Assembly: GCA_963717635.1 (NCBI GenBank)
Contig: OY970347.1
Coordinates: 992,001-1,056,000 of the forward strand
Source: JALZKA01 sp963717635
GTDB lineage: Bacteria; Actinomycetota; Thermoleophilia; Solirubrobacterales; 70-9
Direction of reading: 5' to 3'
Length of the DNA stretch: 64,000 bases
Part shown: positions 7,840 to 17,907 of the stretch, in pieces
How the letters are laid out: each line of letters starts with the position of its first letter
Position numbering within the stretch: position 1 is the stretch's first letter
Program-made: the position numbers and the translations under genes
Notes under the pieces: model-generated
What the model saw: only the letters and a program-made list of their open reading frames with translations
The model's database searches: none
What the model was told of the DNA's origin: nothing

Positions 7840-8775
7840 ATGAACCGAGTGAGCGATCCCAAAACGACAATTGAGGTCAGGGGCCTCTGCAAGTCCTACG
7901 GTGCCTTCGAGGCCGTGAAGGACCTTGACCTGAGTGTGGAGCGCGGCGAGATTTTCGCATTCCTCGGGCCGAACGGCGCCGGGAAGACCACGACCGTCGA
8001 GATCCTCGAAGGCTACCGCGACCCGAGCGGCGGGGAGGTGCGAGTCCTTGGGGCCGACCCCCGCTCAGCAGGTCGCGATTGGCGCCAGCGGATCGGCATC
8101 GTCCTCCAAGAGTGCCGGATGGAGCCCGTCCTCTCCGTCCGCGAGACGCTGAGTCTCTACGCCGGCTACTACCCGGCGCCACGCGACGTCGAGGAGACGA
8201 TCGAGCTGGTCGGGCTCGGGTCCAGCGCCGACGTTCGAGCGGGCAAGCTCTCTGGTGGACAGCAGCGCCGCCTCGACGTGGCGCTGGCGTTGATCGGAGA
8301 TGCCGAGCTCCTGTTTCTGGACGAGCCCACGACCGGCTTCGATCCTTCGGCGCGACGGCAGGCGTGGGACGTGATCGCGGCGCTTCGCGACCTCGGCAAG
8401 ACAGTGTTTCTGACCACGCACTTCATGGACGAGGCGCAGGCCCTTGCCGACCGGGTCGCCATCATCCGCGCCGGCAGGATCGTCGCGGAGGGCACGCCGA
8501 ACGAGCTCGGCGGCCGCGCCGACGCCGCGACCAGGATCAGGTTTGCCGCGCCGCCCGGCCTGGATCCGGCCGAGATCCCCGCCGCCGCCGGGGACCTCGC
8601 GCCAAGCGCCGGCAACGGGGCCGTGCTCGAGCTCTCGACGAACGATCCGGTCCGTGGCCTCAACGTGCTCACGACCTGGGCGCTCGAGCACGGCGTCGAG
8701 TTGCACGGGCTCGAGGTCGACCGTCCCAGCCTGGAAGACGTCTATCTGGAGTTGACAGAGGAGCCCGCCCGGTGA
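7840..8775 (+). CDS. ABC transporter ATP-binding protein (DrrA-like)
   Basis: 311 residues. Walker A GPNGAGKTT near residue 47, Q-loop in IGIVLQE, signature LSGGQQRR, Walker B LLFLDEPTTG, and the switch His in TTHFMDEA are all intact. The ~90-residue C-terminal extension is typical of DrrA/NatA-type exporters (DUF4162). It powers the permease that follows with a 4-base overlap. Likely role: export of a lipid, antibiotic or glycan-related substrate; the substrate cannot be read from the sequence. It is divergent from the glycosidase-like operon. The ATG at 7840 has a weak GGAG upstream. Confidence 0.93.
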   Translation: MNRVSDPKTTIEVRGLCKSYGAFEAVKDLDLSVERGEIFAFLGPNGAGKTTTVEILEGYRDPSGGEVRVLGADPRSAGRDWRQRIGIVLQECRMEPVLSVRETLSLYAGYYPAPRDVEETIELVGLGSSADVRAGKLSGGQQRRLDVALALIGDAELLFLDEPTTGFDPSARRQAWDVIAALRDLGKTVFLTTHFMDEAQALADRVAIIRAGRIVAEGTPNELGGRADAATRIRFAAPPGLDPAEIPAAAGDLAPSAGNGAVLELSTNDPVRGLNVLTTWALEHGVELHGLEVDRPSLEDVYLELTEEPAR

Positions 8776-9542
8776 CCGGCGTCGCCCTCGCCTGGCACCA
8801 GTTTCGCTACGACCAGCGGGTGTTCTGGCGCAGCCCGGCCTCCGTGTTCTTCACGGTGATGCTGCCGCTGATCTTCCTGTTCATCTTCACCGGTCTGTTC
8901 GGTAGCGACACGATCGAGGAGTACGGGGGGATCAAGGTCTCCACCTACTACGTGCCCGGGATCATCACGCTTTCGGTCGTCTCGGCCACGCTCCAGAGCC
9001 TCGCGATCAACCTGACCGAGGCGCGGGAGAGCGGCCGGCTGAAGCGGATCCGGTCGACGCCGCTGCCGGCATGGGCGTTCGTCGCCGGCCGCGTCGGTAA
9101 CGCGTTCCTGATCTCGGTTGCGATGACGGTCCTGGCCACGCTGATCGGAAACCTGTTCTTCGGTGTGGAAATCCCCACGCAGACCGTCCCGGCCCTGCTC
9201 GTCACCCTCGTCGTGGGGGCGTTCACGTTCTCGTGTCTGGGGTTTGCGCTCACCGCGGCGATCCCGTCCGAAGATGCAGCGCCGCCGATGACGAACGCGA
9301 TCCTTCTACCGCTCTATTTCCTCTCCGGCGTCTTCATCCCCGACACCCAGATTCCGGATGGCATCCTGAGCGTCGCCGACGTCTTCCCGATCCGGCAGTT
9401 TTTCCTGACGTTCTTCGAGGGCTTCGATCCGGCCACGACCGGCACCGGCTTCGAATGGGGTCATCTCGCCGTGCTCGCCCTCTGGGGCGTCCTGGGCCTG
9501 TTCCTCGCGGTCCGGTACTTTCGCTGGGCACCCCGCGGATAG
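8772..9542 (+). CDS. ABC-2 type transporter permease
   Basis: 256 residues, starting at GTG 8772, which overlaps the ATPase stop (GTGA). It has about six membrane segments, an N-terminal amphipathic stretch with SPASVFF before the first, and the ABC-2 signature region (RESGRLKRIRSTPLP, then LPLYFLSGVFIP). It forms the membrane half of the exporter with the preceding ATPase. A longer open frame runs upstream on this strand but lies inside the ATPase gene and looks non-coding. Confidence 0.9.
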   Translation: MTGVALAWHQFRYDQRVFWRSPASVFFTVMLPLIFLFIFTGLFGSDTIEEYGGIKVSTYYVPGIITLSVVSATLQSLAINLTEARESGRLKRIRSTPLPAWAFVAGRVGNAFLISVAMTVLATLIGNLFFGVEIPTQTVPALLVTLVVGAFTFSCLGFALTAAIPSEDAAPPMTNAILLPLYFLSGVFIPDTQIPDGILSVADVFPIRQFFLTFFEGFDPATTGTGFEWGHLAVLALWGVLGLFLAVRYFRWAPRG

Positions 9543-9584
9543 GCTCTACCCCAGCCGGCCGGTAGGACAACTTCAAGCAGCAAC

Positions 9585-9590
9585 AGGAGG
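9585..9590 (+). promoter_or_regulatory. Strong ribosome-binding site of gap
   Basis: AGGAGG is a full match to the anti-Shine-Dalgarno core, 13 bases from the ATG at 9604. Strong sites like this are rare in the window, where many genes look leaderless or translationally coupled. It fits the high expression expected of glycolysis. Confidence 0.75.
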
Positions 9591-9603
9591 AACGAACCCG
9601 CAA

Positions 9604-10625
<1,022 letters not shown>

Positions 10626-10629
<4 letters not shown>

Positions 10630-11819
10630 GCCTCAGCGAAGTCAGCGTTCGCAACGCCCAGGTCGAGGGGCGGCGCGTCCTCGTCCGCTCGGACCTCAAC
10701 GTGCCGCTGGATGGCGGTCGGATCGCGGACGACACGCGCATCCGCGCTGCGCTGCCGACGCTTGAGCTGCTGCTCGAGCGGGGGGCGGCGATCGTGCTGG
10801 TCTCCCACCTGGGCCGGCCCGAGGGCCCCGACCCCGCGCTGTCGATGGCCCCGGTGGCCGAGCGTCTGCGGGAGCTGCTCGGCGCCGAGGTCGAGCTTGC
10901 TCCCGGCGTCGTTGGCGACTCCGTGCGCGAGCTCGCCGAGGCGACGAGCCCGGGCGCGGTGCTGATGCTGGAGAACAGCCGGTTCGAGGCGGGCGAGACC
11001 CGCAATGATCCCGAGCTTGCAGCCGGCTTGGCACGGCTCGCGGACGTGTATGTGAACGATGCCTTCGGCGCGGCGCACCGTGCGCACGCGACCACGGAAG
11101 GCGTGGCCCGCCGGCTGCCGGCGTACGCGGGCCTGCTGCTGGAGCGCGAGGTCGAGGAGCTGACCAGGGTCCGCGACAAGCCCGAGCGCCCGCTCGTGGT
11201 GATCCTCGGCGGCGCCAAGGTCTCGGACAAGATCGGGGTGCTGGAGCGTTTTCTGGAGATTGCGGAAGAGGTGTTGATCGGAGGCGCGATGTGCTTCTCG
11301 TTCTTCCGGGCACAGGGCATCGAGACCGGCGATTCATTGGTCGAGGACGATGGCGTCGAGATGGCCAAGGGCCTGCTCGACGACCGACGCGGCCTGCGGT
11401 TGCCGGTGGATCTGGTGCTCGGCGACTCCTTCAGCGCCAACGCCGAGCGCCGTGAGGTCGACGGTGTCGAGGTGCCGGAGGGTTGGATCGGCCTCGACGT
11501 GGGGCCGCGTACGGTCGCGGCCTACTCGGACGCGATCGCCGGCGCCGGCACGGTGCTGTGGAACGGGCCGATGGGCGCCTTCGAGCTGGAGCCGTTCGCG
11601 GCCGGCACCCGGGGGATCGCGGAGGCGGTCGCCAACGCGCCCGGCCACACCGTCATCGGTGGCGGCGACTCGGCCGCGGCGCTGGTCGCCTTCGGGTTGG
11701 CCGATCGAGTCGATTGGCTGTCGACTGGGGGCGGAGCGTCGCTCGAGCTCCTGGAGGGCAGGGAGCTGCCGGGAGTAGCCGCCCTGGAAGCTGTTGCGCC
11801 GGCGGGAGGTCCCGCGTGA
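10626..11819 (+). CDS. pgk: Phosphoglycerate kinase
   Basis: 397 residues, standard family length, if translation starts at TTG 10626, which overlaps the gap stop (TTGA). Makes ATP from 1,3-bisphosphoglycerate. The substrate-binding SDLNVPL is at 22-28, followed by the TRIRAALPT segment; the C-terminal nucleotide domain has GGAKVSDKIGVL, WNGPMGAFE and GGGDSAAAL. An ATG-like frame extends upstream into gap but is not conserved. The TTG/TGA overlap implies coupling to gap translation. Confidence 0.97.
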
Positions 11820-12571
11820 GCGCCCGCAAGCCGTACCTGGCCGCCAACTGGAAGATGCACAAGACACTCGCGGAGACCGACGAATTCCTCGACCGCTTCA
11901 TCGGTGAGATCGGGGACCTGGCCGACCGCGAAGCCGTGATCTGCCCGCCGTTCGTGGCGTTGGCCGGCGCGGTCGAGCGGTGCCGCCATTCGCCCGTGCG
12001 GGTCGCAGCGCAGAACATGCACGAGGAAGACGATGGCGCGTTCACGGGCGAGGTTTCGGCGCCGATGCTCACCTCGATCGGGGTGGAGGCGGTCGTGCTC
12101 GGGCACTCCGAGCGCCGGGCGCTGTTCGCCGAGACGGACGACGCGCTGGCGCGCAAGGTCCCGGCTGCCCTGGCAGCCGGGCTCGAGCCGATCCTCTGCG
12201 TGGGCGAGAGCGAGGACCAGCGCGAGGCGGACGAGACCGAGGCGGTGCTGCGCCGCCAGCTCGAGGCCGACCTCGCGGCCGTGGGCGATGAGCAGCTGGG
12301 CTCGGTCGTGATCGCCTATGAGCCGATCTGGGCGATCGGCACCGGCAAGACGGCGACGCCCGAGCTTGCCGATCAGGCGTGCGGCTTCATCCGTGCGCTC
12401 GTCGCCGAGCGCGACGCGGCGGCCGGCGAGGCCGTGCGGATCCTCTACGGGGGCTCGGTCAAGCCGGCGAACGCCGCCGAGCTGCTCGGCCGGCCCGAGA
12501 TCGACGGCGCGCTGGTGGGCGGCGCCAGCCTCGACCCGGGCGACTTTCTGGCGATCTGCGAAGCGGCGTGA
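11816..12571 (+). CDS. tpiA: Triosephosphate isomerase
   Basis: 251 residues from GTG 11816, overlapping the pgk stop by GTGA. Interconverts dihydroxyacetone phosphate and glyceraldehyde-3-phosphate. Catalytic residues: Lys13 (AANWKMHKT), His97 (VLGHSERR) and Glu169 (AYEPIWAIGTGKTA, also loop 6). The phosphate-binding YGGSVKPANA is present. The long frame upstream of this start is a shadow of pgk. Confidence 0.98.
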   Translation: MSARKPYLAANWKMHKTLAETDEFLDRFIGEIGDLADREAVICPPFVALAGAVERCRHSPVRVAAQNMHEEDDGAFTGEVSAPMLTSIGVEAVVLGHSERRALFAETDDALARKVPAALAAGLEPILCVGESEDQREADETEAVLRRQLEADLAAVGDEQLGSVVIAYEPIWAIGTGKTATPELADQACGFIRALVAERDAAAGEAVRILYGGSVKPANAAELLGRPEIDGALVGGASLDPGDFLAICEAA

Positions 12572-14109
12572 ACATTCCGCCTGGCCCCACGGGCGTCCCG
12601 GTCCCGGCGCTGGCGCTGATCATCCTCGACGGCTGGGGGCTGGCTGCGGCCGGGCCCGGCAACGCTATTTCCCTGGCCCGGACCCCGGTCTTCGACGGCC
12701 TCTGGGAGAGCTGCGCACACACGCAGCTCTCGGCGAGCGGCCGGGACGTGGGGCTCCCCGATGGGCAGATGGGGAACTCCGAGGTCGGCCACATGAACCT
12801 GGGCGCGGGCGCGGTGGTGAAGCAGGATCTGGCCCGGATCGACGACTCGATCGCCGACGGTTCATTGTTCGAGAACGAGGCGCTGCTTGCCGCCTGCGGG
12901 GCGGCGCGCCGATCCCCGCGCGGCCGCCTGCACCTGATGGGCCTGGTCTCGGACGGCGGTGTCCATTCCGGCTGGGAGCACATCGAGGCCCTGGTCGAGC
13001 TGGTCGCCCAGGAGGGTGTCCCGGACCCGGTGCTGCACGCTTTCACAGACGGGCGTGACACCCTGCCGCGCTCGTCGCCCACCTACATCGAGGAGCTGGA
13101 GCGCTGGCTGCGCCAGGCCGGGCGGATTGGAACCGTGAGCGGCCGCTACTACGCCATGGACCGCGACCGGCGGTGGGAGCGGACGAAGCTCGCCTATGAC
13201 GCGATCGTGCACGGCAAGGGCGTGCCGGCGGCGAGCGCAGCCGAGGCGATCACCGTCTCGCACGATGCGGGCGAGACCGACGAGTTCGTCCGGCCGACGG
13301 TGATCGGCGCCTACGACGGCATGGCGGACGGCGATGTCGCGATCCATCTCAACTTCCGGCCCGACCGGGCCCGTCAGCTGGTCAGGGCGCTCGCCGAGCC
13401 CGACTTCGACGAGTTCCCCCGCGGGCAGGCGCCGCAGATCCAACTGACGACGCTGACCTCCTACCAACAGGACTGGACCTATCCGGTCGGGTTTCCGCCG
13501 AATCCTCCGGCGACCACGCTGGCGGAGGTGCTGGCCACGCATGGGGCTCGGCAGCTGCACGTCGCGGAGACCGAGAAGTACGCGCACGTGACCTACTTCT
13601 TCAACGGCGGCCGCGAGCAGGAGTGGGAGGGGGAGGAGCGCCGCCTGGTCGACTCGCCGCGCGACGTCCCCACCTACGACCACAAGCCCGAGATGAGCGC
13701 CGCCGCTGCGGCCGGCGCCTTCGTCGAGCTTTGGCGGAGCGGGGATTACCGCTTCGGCATCCTCAACTTCGCGAATCCGGACATGGTCGGGCACACCGGC
13801 GTGATCGGAGCCGCCGTGGCCGCGATCGAGGCGGTGGACGAGTGCCTGGGCGAGGTCGTGAGCGCGGTGCACGAGGGCGGCGGTGCCTGCCTCGTCAGCG
13901 CCGATCACGGCAACGCCGACAACATGCTCGAGCCCGATGGATCGCCGAACACGGCGCACTCGACCAACCCGGTGCCGTTCGTCGTCACCGCTGCCGGCGT
14001 CGAGCTGGCCGCGGGCGGGATCCTCGCGGACGTCGCGCCGACGGCGTTGCAGCTCCTCGGCATCGAACGGCCCAACGGGATGACCGGCCGTTCCCTGATC
14101 GCGCCCTAG
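12568..14109 (+). CDS. gpmI: 2,3-bisphosphoglycerate-independent phosphoglycerate mutase
   Basis: 513 residues from GTG 12568 (overlaps the tpiA stop by GTGA). An alkaline-phosphatase-fold enzyme that interconverts 3- and 2-phosphoglycerate without the bisphosphate cofactor and needs two Mn ions. Asp21 (LIILDGWG) and nucleophile Ser71 (GQMGNSEVGHMNLG) are present, as are the FTDGRDT, NFRPDR and SADHGNADNM metal/substrate motifs. Its place directly after tpiA extends the glycolytic operon; enolase is not in the window. Confidence 0.97.
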   Translation: MNIPPGPTGVPVPALALIILDGWGLAAAGPGNAISLARTPVFDGLWESCAHTQLSASGRDVGLPDGQMGNSEVGHMNLGAGAVVKQDLARIDDSIADGSLFENEALLAACGAARRSPRGRLHLMGLVSDGGVHSGWEHIEALVELVAQEGVPDPVLHAFTDGRDTLPRSSPTYIEELERWLRQAGRIGTVSGRYYAMDRDRRWERTKLAYDAIVHGKGVPAASAAEAITVSHDAGETDEFVRPTVIGAYDGMADGDVAIHLNFRPDRARQLVRALAEPDFDEFPRGQAPQIQLTTLTSYQQDWTYPVGFPPNPPATTLAEVLATHGARQLHVAETEKYAHVTYFFNGGREQEWEGEERRLVDSPRDVPTYDHKPEMSAAAAAGAFVELWRSGDYRFGILNFANPDMVGHTGVIGAAVAAIEAVDECLGEVVSAVHEGGGACLVSADHGNADNMLEPDGSPNTAHSTNPVPFVVTAAGVELAAGGILADVAPTALQLLGIERPNGMTGRSLIAP

Positions 14110-14112
14110 CCG

Positions 14113-15315
14113 ATGAGATCGGACCCGGCCCGTTTGCGCTTCGACATCGAAGCAACCGACGCCGCCGCCCGGTCTGGCAGGCTGTTCACAGCCCACGGCG
14201 AGGTGCGGACGCCGGCCTTCATCCCGCTCGCCACAACCGCGACCGTTCGTGGGCTCGACACCGACGAGGTGGCTGATCTCGGCTACGAGATGGTGCTCGG
14301 CAACACCTTCCACCTGTTCCTGCGTCCGGGGCCCGAACGCGTGGCGGAGCTCGGCGGCCTCCACGAGTTCATGCGCTGGGACGGCGCGATCATCACCGAC
14401 TCCGGCGGGTTCCAGGTCTTCTCGCTGGCGCACGGTAGCGTCGCCGACGAGATCAAGGGCAGGCGCGGGGGCGCGGGCAACCACGGGTCGATCATCGAGA
14501 TCGCCGAGCAGGGGGTCCGCTTCCGCTCGTACCTCGACGGCGTCGAGAAGTTCATGGGGCCGGAGGAGTCCATGCAGGTGCAGGCCGCGCTGGGCTCCGA
14601 CATCGCGCTGGCCTTCGACGAATGCACGCCGTACCACGCCGACTACGACTACACGGCGCGCTCGACCGAACGCACGCACCGCTGGCTCGATCGCTGCACG
14701 CACTGGCACGGGGTCAGCGCGCCGGCGAGCCAGGCGTTGTTCGGGATCGTCCAGGGTGGAGTCCACGAGGACCTGCGCCGCGCCTCCGCTGAGCGGGTTG
14801 CCAAGGCCGAGATCGACGGCATCTCGATCGGGGGCACGCTCGGCCGCGACAAGACGGAGATGCGCGCCGTGCTGGACCTGACCGTGCCCCTGCTGCCGGT
14901 CGACGCGCCGAAGCACCTACTCGGCATCGGGGAGCCCGATGACCTGCTGGACGGGATCGCGCTCGGCATCGACCTGTTCGATTGCGCCGTTCCCACCCGG
15001 CTCGGGAGGCACGGGACGGCGCTGGCGCCCCTGCCCGACCAGCGCTACCGCTTCGACGTCCGCTCCCGCTCACTCGAACGCGACGAGGCTCCACTGGTGG
15101 ATGGTTGTCCCTGCCCCGCCTGCGCCCGGCACACGCGGGCGTACCTCCATTACCTGGTGCGAGCCGAGGAGCTGACCGCTGTCCGCCTGCTGACGATGCA
15201 CAACCTGACGTACCTGGAACGGCTGGTCAGCGGGGCCAGGGACGCGATCGCGGGCGGGCGGTTTGGCGCCTACCGTGTGGCCTCGATGGCGGGCGCGGCG
15301 CCGTGGGACGCCTGA
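14113..15315 (+). CDS. tgt: Queuine/preQ1 tRNA-ribosyltransferase (tRNA-guanine transglycosylase)
   Basis: 400 residues, starting 3 bases after the gpmI stop. Exchanges guanine 34 of GUN-anticodon tRNAs for a 7-deazaguanine. The general base Asp96 is in ITDSGGFQVFSL, the covalent nucleophile Asp289 in LFDCAVPTR, and the zinc site is Cys331, Cys333, Cys336 and His362. No queuosine synthesis genes (queC-G) are nearby, so the base is either made elsewhere or salvaged. Association with glycolysis genes looks positional. The gene converges on the kinase operon 18 bases away. Confidence 0.95.
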   Translation: MRSDPARLRFDIEATDAAARSGRLFTAHGEVRTPAFIPLATTATVRGLDTDEVADLGYEMVLGNTFHLFLRPGPERVAELGGLHEFMRWDGAIITDSGGFQVFSLAHGSVADEIKGRRGGAGNHGSIIEIAEQGVRFRSYLDGVEKFMGPEESMQVQAALGSDIALAFDECTPYHADYDYTARSTERTHRWLDRCTHWHGVSAPASQALFGIVQGGVHEDLRRASAERVAKAEIDGISIGGTLGRDKTEMRAVLDLTVPLLPVDAPKHLLGIGEPDDLLDGIALGIDLFDCAVPTRLGRHGTALAPLPDQRYRFDVRSRSLERDEAPLVDGCPCPACARHTRAYLHYLVRAEELTAVRLLTMHNLTYLERLVSGARDAIAGGRFGAYRVASMAGAAPWDA

Positions 15316-15333
15316 GGACACCAACGCCGGCCG

Positions 15334-16590
15334 CTACTGCAGGTTGTCGCGGATCACGTTCTTGATGTTGTCGATCTGCTGATCGAGCTCGTCGGAGATG
15401 ATCTTGCCGAGGTCCGTGTCCTGGCCGGCGTCGCTGAGCACCAGCACCACACCTGCGATCACGGCCGCCAGCACCGCGATCAGCAGCAGCACGCCGAGCC
15501 CGCGAATGAAGCGGCTGCCGGCGGAGCGCTTCGCCGGCCGCGTGGGCTCGGCTTCGGCGACTTGTCGGGCGCGCGGCGGGGGCACGTAGACGGGCTCCGG
15601 CGCGACGGGTGTCGCGATGTCCGGGGAGTCGGTCATCGCGGCGGTCGCGGCTGTCGCCGCGGCGCCGGCCGCCATCGCGCGGGTCGGCATCGTGTCCGCA
15701 GCATCGGGCGGCTCGCGGCCCGCGATCCCGGCGCGAAGCGCCGCCGACAGCTCCTTGGCCGAGGAGTAGCGGTCGTTGACGTCGCCCTCGAGCGCGCGCA
15801 GGACGGCGGTCGAAAGTGTCTCGGGGACCGAGGAGTCATACGAGGTGGGGGGCAGCGGGCTCTCGCTCTCGCGCCTGGTCGCCAGTTCCGCAAGCGTCGA
15901 GCCCTCCCACGGAAGACGCGCCGTCAGCATCTGGTAGACGACGACGCCGAGCGCGTAGACGTCGGCCGCCGGCGTCGTCTCGCCGCCGCGAGCCTGCTCT
16001 GGCGCGAGGTACGCGGCGGTGCCGACCACGGAGCCGACCTGCGTCAGGCGGGTCTGCTCGGCTGCGCGGGCGATCCCGAAGTCGGTCAGCTTCACGGTCA
16101 TCTCGTCGGTGGGCGGCTCGTGTGCCGAGCCGCCGCGCGTCGGCCGGCCGGCCGGGCCGCCGATCGCCATCAGGTTGCCCGGCTTGACGTCACGGTGGAT
16201 GATCCCCTGGCGGTGCGCGTACTCGAGGCCCGCACAGGCCTGCACCCCGACAGCGACAGCGACCTCTGAACCGAGCCTGCCCTGCCGCTGCAGAAGCTGG
16301 GCCACCGAGCGCCCCTCGACGTACTCCATGACGATGTAGTGGCGGTCCCGGTCGACGCCCGTGTCGTAGACCTGGACGATGTTGGGGTGGATCAATCGCG
16401 CGACCGCCAGCGCCTCGCGGCGGAAGCGAGCGACGAACTTGTCGTCGTCGGAGAGATGCTCCGCCAGGATCTTGACGGCGACCGTGCGCTCCAGCACCCT
16501 GTCCGTGGCCTCGTACACCGTCGACATCCCGCCCGAGCCGAGCCGGTCGCCCAGCTCGTAACGGTCGGAGATCAGTGCGGCGTCGTTCAT
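15334..16590 (-). CDS. Transmembrane Ser/Thr protein kinase
   Basis: 418 residues from ATG 16590; the stop of the upstream lipoprotein gene overlaps it by one base (TGATG). The Hanks-type kinase domain is complete: glycine loop LGSGGMSTVYEA (18-28), Lys40, Glu59, HRDVKPGNL (132-140), DFG (170-172) and APEQ (197-200). An unusual insert of about 22 residues sits between HRDVKPGNL and the DFG strand. A Pro/Ala-rich juxtamembrane stretch leads to one membrane helix near 368-390 and a short outer tail without PASTA repeats. So it looks more like PknA than PknB. Encoded last after a metallophosphatase and a lipoprotein, which may be its outer sensor partner (inference). Confidence 0.93.
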   Translation of the reverse strand: MNDAALISDRYELGDRLGSGGMSTVYEATDRVLERTVAVKILAEHLSDDDKFVARFRREALAVARLIHPNIVQVYDTGVDRDRHYIVMEYVEGRSVAQLLQRQGRLGSEVAVAVGVQACAGLEYAHRQGIIHRDVKPGNLMAIGGPAGRPTRGGSAHEPPTDEMTVKLTDFGIARAAEQTRLTQVGSVVGTAAYLAPEQARGGETTPAADVYALGVVVYQMLTARLPWEGSTLAELATRRESESPLPPTSYDSSVPETLSTAVLRALEGDVNDRYSSAKELSAALRAGIAGREPPDAADTMPTRAMAAGAAATAATAAMTDSPDIATPVAPEPVYVPPPRARQVAEAEPTRPAKRSAGSRFIRGLGVLLLIAVLAAVIAGVVLVLSDAGQDTDLGKIISDELDQQIDNIKNVIRDNLQ

Positions 16591-17150
16591 CACCCGTCGC
16601 TCCCGATGCCGCCGCTGGAATCGTCGCCGCCGCCCGAGTTGCCGCCCGGGTTCCCTTGGCCGGGCGTCTCCTCGGGCGGACCGTTGCCCTGGTTGCCGTC
16701 GCTGGATGGCTCCTCGGTGGTCGTTGGCTCGGTCGTCGTCGTCGGCTCGGTGGTCGTCGGCTCGGTGGTCGTCGGCTCGGTGCCGGTGTCGCCCGTGGCG
16801 CCGCTGACGGGCTCGCACTGATCGGTGGAGAGCTCTTCCAGGTTCGCGCTCGCCTCGACCAGGGCCTGGCGGAGCTCACCGTCGACCTCGGGCGGGAGGT
16901 CGTTCACACCCTGCGCGAACGACAGCGCCGTTGCCTGCGCCTCCTCGCAGAGCCCTTCCTGCGCCGCGCTGGCGATCTGGTCCAGTTGCGAGAGCAGCAG
17001 GTCGCCCTGCTCGCGTGGGATCGGTCCCGCCTCGTCCTCCCCGCCACACGCCGCCAGACCCACAGAGCAGGCGACGACGGCCAGCGCGACGCGGATCCCC
17101 GGCATCGCGCCGAGTCTAGATGGCCGATTGCTGGGCTCGCTCGCGCTCAT
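16590..17150 (-). CDS. Putative lipoprotein with Thr/Pro/Glu-repeat and Gly-rich tail
   Basis: 186 residues. A lipobox L-A-A-C ends the signal sequence (Cys35). Residues ~40-112 form a predicted helical domain with two cysteines, then four to five TTTEP-type repeats and a Gly/Ser/Asp-rich C-terminus. The start overlaps the upstream phosphatase stop (ATGA); an internal ATG at 17105 gives a better signal peptide and is the alternative. No family is recognised. Its position directly before the membrane kinase suggests a surface protein working with it, but that is inference from the operon only. Confidence 0.75.
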   Translation of the reverse strand: MSASEPSNRPSRLGAMPGIRVALAVVACSVGLAACGGEDEAGPIPREQGDLLLSQLDQIASAAQEGLCEEAQATALSFAQGVNDLPPEVDGELRQALVEASANLEELSTDQCEPVSGATGDTGTEPTTTEPTTTEPTTTTEPTTTEEPSSDGNQGNGPPEETPGQGNPGGNSGGGDDSSGGIGSDG

Positions 17151-17887
17151 TGGCCCACGAACAGCCGCTTGCCAAGGTGTTCAGGGAGGCCGGCGGCGGC
17201 GATCGACTCCGCCGCTCGCTCGATCTCGTACTCGGTGCGCCGGTAGGTGGCGGTCCAGGCGCCCGTGTCGAGCTCGAGCCACGCGGCTCGGGGGTCGCCG
17301 TCGCGCGGTTGGCCGACGCTCCCAGGATTCAGCAGCCACCGGCCGTCGCCGATTTCGAGCTTCGTGCCGGCGTTGACCTGCGCGCCCTCGGTGGCGTCGG
17401 CGTCGCCGTCGTCGGCCGCACGGAAGCAGAGCGCGATGTGCGAGTGGCCGATCAGGGCCACTCGCTTCGCCTGCTTGGCGATGCATTCGCCGGCCTGCTC
17501 GGGCCAGAGCACGTACTCCCATACGTGGTCCCTGGGTGAGGCGTGATAGAGCGCCACGTCCCGTGACTCGTCGGCCGCGTGCAGGCCGGACAGGAACTCA
17601 CGAGGCCCGTCGGCGAGCTGGGCCGCGGTCCATTGCGCGGCCTCGGCGGCGGCCGGCGAGAAGGTCGAGATGTCGATCGCCTCGAGGACGGCGAGGTCGT
17701 GGTTGCCGGCGAGGCAGACGGTGCAGCGCTCGGCGACGAGCTCCGCGCACGGGTTGGGCTCGGCGCCGTAGCCGACCACGTCGCCGAGACACCAGACCTC
17801 GTCCGGGGCGGCCGCATCGACGTCGGCGAGCACCGCCTCCAGGGCCGGCAGGTTGCTGTGGATGTCGCTGATGATCGCTAAGCGCAA
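17147..17887 (-). CDS. Calcineurin-like metallophosphoesterase (YfcE/MJ0936-like)
   Basis: 246 residues, first gene of the kinase operon. The dimetal motifs are complete: DIHSN (8-12), GDVVGYG, GNHD, GHSH and the trailing NPGSVGQPRD. Such small cytoplasmic enzymes hydrolyse phosphodiesters or act as protein phosphatases. Being co-encoded with a Ser/Thr kinase, it may counteract it, but no sequence feature proves this. The start is TTG 17887, seven bases after a TACGAT -10 hexamer. Confidence 0.9.
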   Translation of the reverse strand: MRLAIISDIHSNLPALEAVLADVDAAAPDEVWCLGDVVGYGAEPNPCAELVAERCTVCLAGNHDLAVLEAIDISTFSPAAAEAAQWTAAQLADGPREFLSGLHAADESRDVALYHASPRDHVWEYVLWPEQAGECIAKQAKRVALIGHSHIALCFRAADDGDADATEGAQVNAGTKLEIGDGRWLLNPGSVGQPRDGDPRAAWLELDTGAWTATYRRTEYEIERAAESIAAAGLPEHLGKRLFVGQ

Positions 17888-17893
17888 GCTGTC

Positions 17894-17900
17894 TATCGTA
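17894..17900. promoter_or_regulatory. Bidirectional promoter core: two overlapping -10 hexamers
   Basis: On the plus strand TATCGT (17894-17899) lies eight bases before ATG 17908; on the minus strand TACGAT (17900-17895) lies seven bases before TTG 17887. The two hexamers share five base pairs and the start codons are 20 bases apart, so RNA polymerase could not open both ways at once. Both transcripts would be leaderless. Confidence 0.6.
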
Positions 17901-17907
17901 GGCAGGC

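Noticed and set aside
9541..9575. Hairpin CTACC...GGTAG between ABC permease and gap as a terminator
   Set aside because: The stem is five pairs with a large loop and no T-run; too weak to call.
12862..14916. 684-residue open frame on the minus strand
   Set aside because: It lies opposite gpmI and tgt, both certain genes; its Arg/Asp/Gly-rich translation has no recognisable domain and is a typical high-GC antisense shadow.
16700..16800. Short direct repeats resembling a repeat array
   Set aside because: They encode in-frame TTTEP-type repeats of the lipoprotein, with no spacers, so they are neither CRISPR nor a mobile element.
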